NCBI GenBank assembly: GCA_030549495.1
Contig: JAUIRK010000842.1
Coordinates: 1-64,000, forward strand
From: Nectonema munidae
Lineage: Eukaryota; Nematomorpha; Nectonematoida; Nectonematidae
Direction: 5' to 3'
DNA: 64,000 nt
Under the pieces are notes generated by a model. It did no database searches. It was given only the letters and a program-made list of their open reading frames with translations, and was not told the DNA's origin. The position numbers and the translations under genes were made by a program. The first letter of the stretch is position 1. Every line of letters starts with the position of its first letter. Below are positions 20,010 to 30,359 of the stretch, piece by piece.

Positions 20010-22540
20010 ATCTTCTTTTTGGGATGGGTTTAAAGCACATCTTACAAGCAATATAAAAAAGTTAAAAAGTTTGAACACATATGGTCAATGTGGTAAAATC
20101 TTTTACCAAAAGTGGTAATATATGTGCTCCAAAGTTATGATTAATATTCGAGTTTAAAAATCAAATTAGTTTGCATTATTTTTTAATCCAAAAATAAAAC
20201 TCTTAAAAATGTGGCATATCAAATTCTTTAGATGGCACTGAAGATGAATATTTGTGGAAAGATGATGATGATGATGATGATGATGAAGTTTTGGAAATAG
20301 AATCAAGTTTTCATCCATATGATCAAACTAATTTATTGATGAAATTATGGCTTAACTTTATATATTTTCTTTATTTTGATAAAAAATAGAACATCGCTTT
20401 ATGCGAAGAATATACTTTTTAATTACATTAGATTAAAACTTCATTTCGTCTTATACACCGACAAATACGATAATTTTCCTCATAAATTTATTTTTAATTT
20501 TGTTGTTGAATAAAAAGCTGAGTAAGGACATTATAGGAATAAAAATTTCGAACAAAACATCCTATAAAATTTTTTTGAAGATACATTCCTTCTAGGGCAA
20601 ACAAAAGTGAATACAGTTAATAAACATTTAAAAAACAAAATGTCGCTGTAAACCAATTTTAGACTAATTTGAAAATTGAATGATCTTTTGTTATTTTAAA
20701 ATTATAGTTTACATTACTCAAATTTTTTATTTTTATAACCATTTTTTGACTAGTGATTCAAATATGAATCGTATGCTTTGTATGGCATTTGTGACCAGTG
20801 ATTCATATATGAATCAGAGGAACTTTTATAAATTCTTTAAAAGTTACTAAGTATAAACAATTAAAATTTTTACTATGTGATATTCAAATATAAAAGAATT
20901 AAAATTAGTTTATTTCAAAATGATATATATTATATATATATATAAGTGTTTATTTATGGAAAAATTAGTTATACAATTAAAAATTGTCTTTTTATCAACA
21001 TTCTTTCTACTTCATTTTGAAATTTTTGACATTTAATAAAATTAATTTTTTTCTCTACTCATTTTTTTAAAACAATCTGGATAACATAAAGAGTGTGCAA
21101 TTTCAAATAAAAAATTTGCGCAAAAATTTTTACATATAAAAATCTTAAATGTATCAAATATAAAGCCCTGGGAATTCATCGATACAAAAAACTCTTGTAA
21201 AGGAAATACACACACACACACGTGGACAGGAAAGGAACCCATGAGAGGCTTTTCTCTCAGAAGGAGAATGACTTGGTTGAGATGCCTTGATTGATTTGTG
21301 TGATCTTTTGGATTTTGTTATTTTATAACTTCAAAGCACCAAGAAAATTTAAAAGTTTCTAATCAATCAGATTACTATCGGGAATTTACTGTTTCAGCAA
21401 AGTTGACGAGCCTACACATTACTTTACTTTCTTTTGACTATTTACTTATGAAACTCAATTTCCTTTTCAATAAAAAGCATTTACTTGGGCTTCATTTAGT
21501 TTTTATTTTTAAATTTTTCAACTTACTATATTTTGCACTCAAAATAATAGTAAGATTTTAGTTTTCATAAAAAATTAGTGTTTAAATTTATACTAGGTTT
21601 TAGTTAGCAAACTCAAAAGTATATTTCTAGAAGACAATAATTGCTACCAAAGTTTTAGTTGGCCGCAACACATGAATACTTTTTTTCATATCAACATTTT
21701 TCAATATAAAATTTGCATTAGAGAGAAAAAATAGTATTGGCGAATAATAAGCCATTTGATTAACATGTGCATTCCTCAAGCCTGAAAAATATATAGATTA
21801 ACTACAAATCAAAAAATAGATCATTTAAATTTTAGGAGAGCACTTGTCGAAGTGCTTTTATTAAAATTTTACAAAACTTCCCATCCTGCGAAATCTAAAC
21901 TTTTGAATCCAATTTGATGAAGCAAGGATATGATAATCAAGAACATTTTGTTTGCTATTCTGATTGAGATAAAAAGGTTTGAGGTGTAGATTGTGTTATA
22001 CAATGACACAAACAGAATGTAAAGTTGGGCCTCATGTGAAATGCTCTGTAGATATTTACACCAATAAACATTTGGTAAATAAAATGATATATTCATAATA
22101 ACATGCAAAACTGTTATATAAATTCCTTACTCACATTAGACATTTATAATTTATATTATACGTATTTATTAGTACGGTCTTTAAAAATTTGCCGACATCC
22201 GCCCCTCATTTTATTATTTTGCACCCGCAATAAAAAAAAATTCCGCATCCTCCCCTCTCTTAAAATTTTTAAACCCTCAACCGTCTAACTTATCACACAG
22301 CTATTTTATTTTTATAAAGAATATAGCTAAAATGTTGGAACATTTTTCAACCAATAACCGTTGTTATTCATGTTATTTCATTTTCTTCTTCAAAGTTATC
22401 AATTTGCTTGTGAGTAAATTCATTTACAAAATGTAAAACTTATTCTAGTTACATGTATTTTTGGATAAAATAAAGAATAAAAAATATTTTTTTATATTTT
22501 TGTCACAAATGGAATAAAATATAACTCCGCAAACAGCGAA
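20010..22540. other. Interior of A1 with no supported gene
   Basis: It contains a (GAT)n microsatellite at about 20258-20286, repeated words around ATGAATCATATATGAATC near 20755-20815, a short (CA)n near 21209 and a C-rich stretch near 22195-22265. No recognisable protein domains. Confidence 0.4.
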
Positions 22541-23470
22541 CAAACGAATTTCCACCAGAACCACTGACCCTCCATGATCTAGTGATTGAACGAGATTCGC
22601 AATGGGCGCTGGCAAGTGAAGACCTAACCCCCTAAACGGCCCAGACACGAATTCCCATACGATTGTGTATGCGACAGATAATTAATGAAACCGACTGCTG
22701 CAGAGACATGGTTTATGGACGGGTGTTTTGCAATGGCTCTTCCAGGATTTCTACAACTGTATGGGATCGACGCCTCACTTAGAGAAGTCACTGTTCCACT
22801 TCTATATGCTTTTCTTCAACGGAAAACTCAAGATACATATGAGGTGAGGAACTTCTGCGAGTTATTATTCATCACTGTGAGCAACTAGAACACGAAGTAG
22901 AACCGGATATACTATAAAGTGTGATTTTGAAAGCAGTACAATACAGGCTTCTCATCTATTTTTGGAAATGGTACTCAAGTTTGAGCCTGTTACTATCACT
23001 TAACTCAGTCAACGTGTTGTAAAATTCAGGAATTGGGACTAGTAAGTCGATACCGTTATGACATTGACTTTACACTTTTGTGGAATGATGGACGGTTTAG
23101 CATTTCTACCTGTAGATGATGTCTTGCTTCGTTACGAATTGTTACGTGATGGTGCACATCCTGAAGCAAAAGAACTTCTCATCTACCTATGTTTGTGGAA
23201 ACTATCGACAGCCCAATAAAGGTGGAACGAACAATATGTGCGAAGGTTGGAACAGTAGGTTCAGTGCACTAGTAGGCATCACTCATCCTCCATGGCGTGC
23301 AATCAAGTATCTTCGGATGGAGGAAACCAATGCTGAAGCCAAAATTCTACAATATGGCATTGGGAATGCCATAAGAAAAGGGACTAAGCATGTTCATCAG
23401 CAACAACAACAAAGACTACAAAATTTTTGCGACAGATACACTGCTGGTGAATAACAACTTGAGGACTTTT
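22540..23470 (+). pseudogene. MULE (Mutator-like) transposase relic
   Basis: The + strand frame at 22685 starts with 'TWFMDGCFAMALPGFLQLYGI' in two parts ('TWFMDGCF' and 'FLQLYGI') and 'VPLLYAFLQRKTQDTY', matching the 'TWFIDGTFK...YQLYxIHA...PLVYALLPNKTEETY' core of MULE_transposase proteins; the Asp after W is the first catalytic residue. A second piece at 23116-23454 has 'GGTNNMCEGWNSRFS', matching the family's 'RTNNxxEGWHxxF' block, and 'HPPWRAIKYLRMEE'. The middle is disrupted by stops and frame changes. FLYWCH-type MULEs of arthropods are the closest kind I recognise. Confidence 0.72.
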
Positions 23471-23599
23471 GAAGGTGGTGGCCATAACATCCACTTTGAT
23501 AAGATGATAATAAATTATTTTCTGATACCACAGAATTTTGCTAATGAATATTAGTTGAATTTATATAACTCTTATATTTTTGATACAGAGCTAATCATG

Positions 23600-25550
23600 T
23601 ATCCTAAAAATAGTAAGTGACGGTGACAAAGGAAAGCGTAAGCTACGAGAGCGACATTAGAACTAAAGAAAGAAATCTTAGTAAAATATAGGAATGGAGT
23701 TTATGTTTCCGATCTTGCGTAAACGTATGGCATACCGAAGTTAACTATATCAACGTTTTTGAAAAATGGAGATTCTTAAAGCTACTGATGTTGCAAAAGG
23801 ATCTAAAGTGATAAGTAAGCAAAGACCACAGATGATTGAAGAAGTTGAGAAGTTATTGCTTGTGTTTATTAATGGGAAACAGTTGAAAGGGAATAGCGTG
23901 AGTGAAACATTATCTGTGAAAAAGTGCTAGATATTTATGGCGATCTAGTTAATAAAATCCCTGGTGCAATTTCTAAAGACTTTGCCTTTAAAGCAAGCTG
24001 AGGATTGTTTGAAAGGTTTAAGAAAATAAGTGGATTTCACAGTGTACATGTATGGGGAAGCAGCAAGGTCAAACAAGGAAACAGTAGAATTCAGGCAATT
24101 CATATACAAAAAAATAAGGTTTTATCCCACAACAGGGCTTTAATGGAGACGAAACAGGTTTATTGTGGAAAAAATTGCCAAATCGCAGTGGAGGAGGAAA
24201 AACGTTGCCAAGTTATAGACCTATGAATGACAGTCTGACTCTTTTGATGAGTGGTAACGCTAGTTGTGATTTCAAGGTGAAGCCTCTTTTGGTTTATCAC
24301 TTAGATAACCCTTGGCTGTTTATGCGGAATAATGTAATGAAAAGCAAATTGCCTGTAATGTTGAGGGCAAATACAAAGGCTTGGGTCACTCGGCAATTTT
24401 TTACGGAATGGATGCATAAAGTTTTTGCGCCAAGTGTGAAGAAATATCTTAAGGAAAAAGGGCTGCGATTAGAATGCCTCCTGTTGCTTGACAATGCTCC
24501 CGCTCACCCTCCAGATTTGGAGGTGGACTTGGTTAAAGAGTTTCATTTTTTTCAAGTTAAATTTCTCCTACCTAACACGACTCTGATATTACAGCCCCTC
24601 GACTAACATGTGATTTCAAATTTTAAGAAATTGTACGCTAAAGGCCTGTTTTGTAAGTGTTTTGAAATTACAAATAATACTGATTTAACTTTGGAAGATT
24701 TTTGGAAGAACCATTTTTGTATTTTGAATGCTGTTTATCTCATTGACAGTGCATTGAACCAAGTGAGCTGCAGAACAATGAATTTTGCTTGGAAGAATCT
24801 ATGGCCAGATGTGTAACAGAACGAGACTTTGATGGATTTGAGGCAGACTCTCGTTTTGATAGGGCTGGGCTTAACCAAAAAATGTTGATAATTCTATCAT
24901 CGATGATATTGTGACTATAAGGTAAAGTATGGGATTGGAGGTAGACGTTGATGCTATTGAAGAGCTTGTTAAAGAACATAGTATTAAGCTAACTACAAGA
25001 GAACTTGAACACCTTCAAAATGAAGAGAAGAAAAAGAAGTTGTCTCAAGTGCTCTAATTAAAGAAATGCTTTCTAAATGCATTGATCTGCAAAACTTTGC
25101 AGAAAAATATCACTCAGACGAAGTGATTACAAATAGAACAGCGAACATGTTCAATGATAATGTGGTGGCTTATTTCAGAAAAATATTAAAGCGCCGACAA
25201 AAACAGTAAACACTGGACACATTTTTAGTGAAAAGAAAAGATACCTCAAAGCAAATTTAACCTGAGCCAAAGAGACAGAGAATAGTGATAGGAGATGAAG
25301 AACGTGATTTCCCAGATGTAACTATGGAAGGGGACTTCTAATTTGCTCCATTATCAATTATGTCATGTACTGTGTGAATAAACATTTTTCTTTATTTCAT
25401 TTTAGTAATACTTTACAATTCATTTTGCGCTTGATAATGGAATATTTGCTATCGAATAAAATTATTGATATCAATGATTTGGTATTCTACCAAATCGGTT
25501 TCCGAACACTTTGTAGGAACGAATTATGGTCAAAAACCGAGGTACCACTG
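23600..25550 (+). pseudogene. Second Tigger (TIGD1-like) element, 5' part lost
   Basis: Degraded HTH region at about 23760-24000, then blocks that closely follow TIGD1-type transposases. 24005-24050: 'FERFKKISGFHSV'. 24163-24606: 'KKLPNRSGG', 'DSLTLLMSGNASCDFKVKPL', 'KAWVTRQFFTEW', 'LLLLDNAPAHP' (catalytic Asp) and 'LPNTTLILQPLD' (catalytic Asp). 24610-24816: 'VISNFKKLYAKGLF' and 'AWKNLWPDV'. The first DET motif is lost between frames. The right end at 25550 has the Tigger TIR (CAGTGGTACCTCGGTTTTTG on the minus strand) followed by TA. The matching left TIR was not found. There are at least four frame breaks or stops, so it is old compared with the copy at 4652-7283. Confidence 0.82.
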
Positions 25551-26279
25551 TAATTTGTACACAACATAATACAAGAAGTGCAAAATAAACTTTACAAATT
25601 TAACTTATTAGATCTAATGAAAAGCAGACAATGATTAAGTTAAAGAACGTAGCCTACGATACTTTTACTGTACTGAAATGAGTACAACGATATCTATTGC
25701 GCCAATCTTACTTAAAGGCACATCTAGCATTTAGGTTTCGCAATATCACAAGAGGCACTTTTAAAAACAAAAATAATCTTTATGATTAAAATTTTAAATA
25801 TTTACCTATTTATCAGTGTTATTAACCAAAAAATTTGAAGGAAATTGTAAAAATTGCCATCTACTCAAGGCAAGATAAACTAAAATGAAGATGCTATTAA
25901 TTTGAATTCTGGAATAAAAGACTTAATTGTTTAAATTATATTTAGCATATATAATCAAGGCATTTATCCTAACTTGTATTCTATACAGTAATCAATAGGG
26001 ATATACTTATAAAGCTATGTGCTACAAAAATATTTGTCCAGCTCAAAAATTTGTGGCTCTTCTTTAAATTCTAGGATTATTATATCGAATGAACCTGAAA
26101 TTAATGAAAAAAAGATTTTAAATATTCGAAAGATAGCCTTAATTAAAGCAATAAAAGATAATGTGTAAAGCCTGCTCACAAACCAAATGAGTCTTAAATA
26201 ATATAAATAAAGATATAGAATTCAAAATTAGGGGGCAGGGGAGGGGGTCTACCTCCCCCGACCCCTATGTGCGCCTCTA

Positions 26280-27080
26280 ATTTATATATCTCAAGGGAGC
26301 TTCAGGGGGCCTCAAAATAAATTTAAATGACAAGCGAAATAATTAGTTCGGAAAATTTCCTACTCTTGTTCGTATTAGACTAATTTTAATAGATGGTTTT
26401 ATTATGCAGTCTTCATTATAAAGTTACAACCTATCAAAGAGAGATATGAAATCATATTCGAAAATACGAGACAAATAAATTTAAGTTAATTAAAATAGTA
26501 ATTGTCTCTGGAAATATAATAACAGAGACTATTGACATGTCGATACCATTTAATAAGCATGTTTACTACATAGTTAAATAGGATATTCCACCATGTGTAT
26601 ATATAAACATATATATTACTTTTCTTTACTCGTTCTCTTATTTATAGTTCACACTCTTGTTATTTAATATGGCATTGAAAGATAAACGGATCATCGTTTG
26701 AAAATATTTGATGTAAACAAAGTTAATTTTTCTTAAAATTAACTAATATTCTAAAATGTCACATTTGGAAATATCTGTAGGATATTTTACTAATTTTTAC
26801 AAATCAGTTCCATTATAAACAAGGACCGGTAGTGGTCTAAGCGTTGTCGCTTTAGAAATTAAATACATCAGATAGTTTCGGTAATGTCGAAAAGACTTCT
26901 TGGTCTATTATAAGAGATAAAGCCAAAAGATATTCACCATTTTTAAATGTCACAAGATGAAAATATTTGAATTGGGATTATCAATTAATTTTGCTTGAAA
27001 ATACATCTCATCTCTGTGCTATTTTTAAATAAGGGCTGTGGTAGGACTATGTATGTAGGTGTACAATTATGATTTATCAG
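26280..27080. other. Intergenic or intronic, possible SINE head
   Basis: Near 26828-26870 a stretch GGTAGTGGTCTAAGCGTTG followed by TCGCTTTAGAA looks like the D- and anticodon-arm part of a tRNA and may be a SINE head on the + strand. The rest is AT-rich with no coding signal. If upstream Barentsz exons exist, this is intron. Confidence 0.35.
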
Positions 27081-27283
27081 ATTTGGCTAGAAGAATATGA
27101 TGAGGGAGAAAATTGTAAAGATGACGCAAATGAAAATTTGGCCCAAGAGCAAGATAGCAGGATCACGCGCAATAAACATCGCAAAGATCCTGCCTATATT
27201 CCAAGACAAGGGTATTATTACGAGCACGACAGCCGATTCACTGGTTGGGATACTCTCGATGATCAATCGGTCATTACTTTAAG
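27081..27283 (+). CDS. btz: Barentsz/CASC3 exon with first half of SELOR domain
   Basis: This exon contains 'DPAYIPRQGYYYEHDSRF', matching 'NPAYIPRKGLFFEHDLR' of human CASC3/MLN51. This is the first eIF4A3-contacting segment of the SELOR domain. Barentsz joins eIF4A3, Y14 and Mago in the exon junction complex on spliced mRNA and serves mRNA localisation and nonsense-mediated decay. The aromatic at human F188, which stacks on RNA, lies in the FF pair that is YY here, so an aromatic ring is kept. Upstream residues are acidic ('WLEEYDEGENCKDD'), as in the family. The acceptor is TTTATCAG (weak pyrimidine tract); the donor AAG|GTGAAA is good. It ends in phase 2. The start codon lies in an earlier, unidentified exon. 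Confidence 0.88.
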
Positions 27284-27553
27284 GTGAAACTTTTTATTTT
27301 TAACATTAACATCTTTTATATGAATCCACTTTTCCTATCTTTTGTCCTAGACCTTATTTTTTGCAATAAAATATTTTGTTTGCGTACTTTTCCTCTTTAT
27401 GATGCCAGAATTTAAATTTAAATTGATGAACAAAACAACTTCTACAGCGAAGCAATTCTTATAGCAATCCCGTTATTGAATTACATACTTTTGATGTGAT
27501 AGCCAACTTTCTTTATCCATATAACAAAATTTAATTTGACTCAAAATATTTAT

Positions 27554-27657
27554 CCCTTTGAGGACCACTGTAACATCAGAATTAGCTGCTTTAAATATAT
27601 ATAAAATTCCATTATAAAGAAAACGCGATCAGCCTTAAAATTGTGGTCCTCAAAGGG
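27554..27657. mobile_element. piggyBac-type MITE, copy b1
   Basis: A 104-bp element with inverted ends CCCTTTGAGGACCAC / GTGGTCCTCAAAGGG, flanked by TTAT on both sides (27550-27553, 27658-27661). Related ends occur at 42539-42648. It lies in the first resolved Barentsz intron (27284-28499). Confidence 0.75.
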
Positions 27658-28499
27658 TTATGCACATAAGGTAGTCAAAATTTTTATATACTGTGAAATC
27701 TCTTTCTAGTATATTTCTTATATTTTGAAATACATTTTTAACGAACTTTTTTTAAGTTCTTTATATTTAATCTATACCTTCCCGATTCAACTATCAAGAT
27801 TAGAATATGAAGAATTTAAAATTGTAAGATGCCATTTTTGTTCTGAAATTGATAGAATTATTGGAGTATGTTGTTATGCTGAAATAAGGTTAGGATAGTG
27901 ATGTACTGCATATAGATCGATAAAAAAGAACAAAGGTGTGATATGTTTTTTAACTCAAGGCTTATCTTTCAAAAGGTCTCTATATTCATCGTTTTACGGG
28001 TATTTTCACAAAAGCTGGCATCTAGCCGGTTCATTATGAAAAAAGACAAAAATCATTTAATTTATTTTACGTCTCTAATTTTCCCTATTTTTCTCTTTCT
28101 TCTCTGGCTTCAAACTCCTCTTTCTCAAATCGTTTTCAACCACCTCTTCCAAGTTATTTTGGGTCTTCCCTGGTATTTGTCTTTAGTTTGCTTTGCATAA
28201 ACGTTTCTTTTAAGTTATTTACATGAGCAAATCATTTCATTCTTTGATTCTGCCATTAGTATACATTTTTCCGCTTCCTTCTATGCCCTTTTTTTCAAGG
28301 CATAGTCTATAAATATATGAAGATTCACATTGATATAATTAATTGATTTTAGAACGTATGACAATTTTAGTTTCTCTAAGAAGCTAAAATTATTTTCTTC
28401 ATAGATAAGATATGCTCAAATTAAAAAGAAATTAAAGTTCGGATTGCTCTTGGGAAACTCTCTCTGCTCCTATTTACTCGTGCTATTTTTATTTTGAAG

Positions 28500-28697
28500 G
28501 AAGGAAGAGTTTCGATTGGACAAAGAACCTAACAAGCCTGTTAGAAGAGGAAGTAAGAGCGCGTTTGCAAAGAAAGATCAATGGCAGCATGACTGTTACG
28601 ACGAAGAAGAGCAAGCTCCATTATCACGCGAGGAATTAGTATATAAATATGGCTACGACATTCGAAAAGAATCTGATTACGATTCTTTTCAACAAAA
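28500..28697 (+). CDS. btz: Barentsz/CASC3 exon with second half of SELOR domain
   Basis: It encodes 'DQWQHDCYDEEEQAPLS' and 'REELVYKYGYDIRKE', matching 'GRWEHDKFREDEQAPKS' and 'RQELIALYGYDIR' of human CASC3. The W-x-H-D group corresponds to W218 and H220/D221, residues known to be needed for RNA/eIF4A3 binding and EJC assembly, and all are conserved. The intron before it falls in the flexible linker between the two SELOR halves. Acceptor TTTTGAAG at 28499; donor AAAA|GTAATT. The phase joins both neighbours without a stop. Confidence 0.92.
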
Positions 28698-29274
28698 GTA
28701 ATTTTTAGACCTTTAATCATTCGCTTGTATCCCATCTAAAAGTTATGTGGTCTTTTTTAAAACCTTTATATTGTACATGTATAATACAAGTAAGTAGCTC
28801 AAAAAAGTTTTCTTTGAAGAAAACCCAGATGTAAGACAATAAAATTCAAGGAAACCAGATTTTGTGTTAATGTCATAGTCTATGTAATTATAAAAGAATA
28901 AATTTTTAAAATTTCGAAGGATAGAAAGGAGGAGATATAAATTTTTTTTTATAAACACAAGATATTTTTATCAGCATTTTGAACACAGAAACTTTGTTTT
29001 AAAGTTTTCTAAACAAAATTTCTCACGGGACATATATTTCTATTTCATTGTTAAATCTTTGAAAAAAATTAATATTTACACCATTTTCCATAATATAATG
29101 AATTTTTTTCCCATAAAAAAGTTAAGTTGATTTTTGTTTAGAAATTTTTTTGATGTTTCTTTGTTAAAAATTAGCTCTTTCAAAATTTATATATGTTTTT
29201 TGACTCTCACTCAGTCATATCGTCTCCTGCTTAGTATAATACGCATCTAACACTATAGTACTGGTTTGTTTTAG

Positions 29275-29384
29275 TCAAAAAATGCAACGCCAATACAAGA
29301 GAGATGGAATGCGAAGATCATATAACAGACCTCCGAGATACCCTTCTCACTCTAACTCAATCAAAAAGGACGAATATTATGACG
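29275..29384 (+). CDS. btz: Barentsz/CASC3 exon, Arg-rich segment after SELOR
   Basis: The 110-nt exon follows TTTGTTTTAG and ends at ACG|GTAAAG, a strong donor. It encodes a basic segment with 'RRSYNRPPRYPSHSNS', comparable in place and character to 'RRIRKPRYGSPPQRD' just after the SELOR domain of human CASC3. It enters with one base and leaves with one, in phase with both neighbours. Confidence 0.82.
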
Positions 29385-30355
29385 GTAAAGGCACATTTTC
29401 ATTCGCTTTCTACTTCTTCTATCGTAAACTTCACCTAACTCTAATACTGGAATGAGAAGCATTTTTTGACCGATAGATCACCAAATTTTTAAGACCAATA
29501 AATTAATATTCGATGGAATCTTATGAAAAACCTTCGGATATTTTAATTCTTGAAGCACTCAATATTTTCTGTTGATCACCCATGTTGCACATGAAACCAA
29601 CTTTTGAAACACGGTATCATAAGCAAATACTATTCCTTGTTCGTTCGTGCGTAGTTCCTCTAAATTATTTACAAACATTTTGTGTACAAACAATATTTTG
29701 ATAGCCCTCCTTAAAAATATTATAAAATAATTTTATCGTTACATTTGCTAAAGTAGATAATATTTTAGGGCGGTGCAAAAATTCATTAAATTCATATTTT
29801 CTAAGATACTCTTTCATTTGATTTAACATATAGAAAAAACATGTTTTGCAAAATTTTAGTGCAATTGAAAGCTTTTTCAAACCTGCTACCAGATGCTAAA
29901 GTTTCTATTTCAAAAACTGTTAACATTTGCAAAATTTGAATTCATTTATCATACTAATTCTTAAGCTATTTCTTTTAATTTTGTAGACTCATGGAACCAA
30001 GAACACGTTGTAAAACCTTTGTTTAGCATATAGGACATTCTATAGAGTTTTTTGACGAAACATAATTACCTTCAAAAAAGGAAACCATGGCATTGTTTAT
30101 GAATTACAAACATAACAAAAAAGTAATTGTAAAAGAATCTGCTTTGTCTACTGCTGATGATATAATTAAAGTGTCGGAAAAATCACACATTCTTTGAAAT
30201 GTCATGTTGAAAAAAAAGACTTTATAATGGGTGAGAAAATCTGAATAAAAACAAGGATAATAAAAAGAAGTAAGCATCTAATTTATATAAAAAACAAAAA
30301 GATAGGAAAGATGAGTTGGAAAATTTATTTGATATTGCACATGCAAATGCTCTTA
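29385..30355. other. Intronic sequence
   Basis: Beginning of the 8069-bp third resolved intron (29385-37453). No domain or repeat ends recognised here. Confidence 0.5.
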
Positions 30356-30359
30356 AAAT

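Larger units (their letters stand above)
19745..26278 (+). mobile_element. Family A hAT-type element (copy A1) with nested insertions
   Basis: The left end CAGAGGCGCACAT and right end ATGTGCGCCTCTA are inverted repeats, and the 8-bp flanks are identical (ATTTATAT at 19737-19744 and 26279-26286). This is the target-site pattern of hAT elements. Its outer parts (19745 to about 20010, and 25551-26278) match other family A copies at 41715, 48311, 50370 and 59930. The interior holds a MULE relic and a Tigger relic. The large size is therefore due to later insertions or unknown interior. No family A transposase was recognised. Confidence 0.75.

Noticed and set aside
20232-20287. Open acidic stretch after TTCTTTAG (TEDEYLWKDDDDDDDE) that would fit phase between 19354 and 27081 as a Barentsz exon
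   Set aside because: It is largely a (GAT)n microsatellite, the donor (GAA|GTTTTG) is poor, and it lies inside the hAT-type element 19745-26278.
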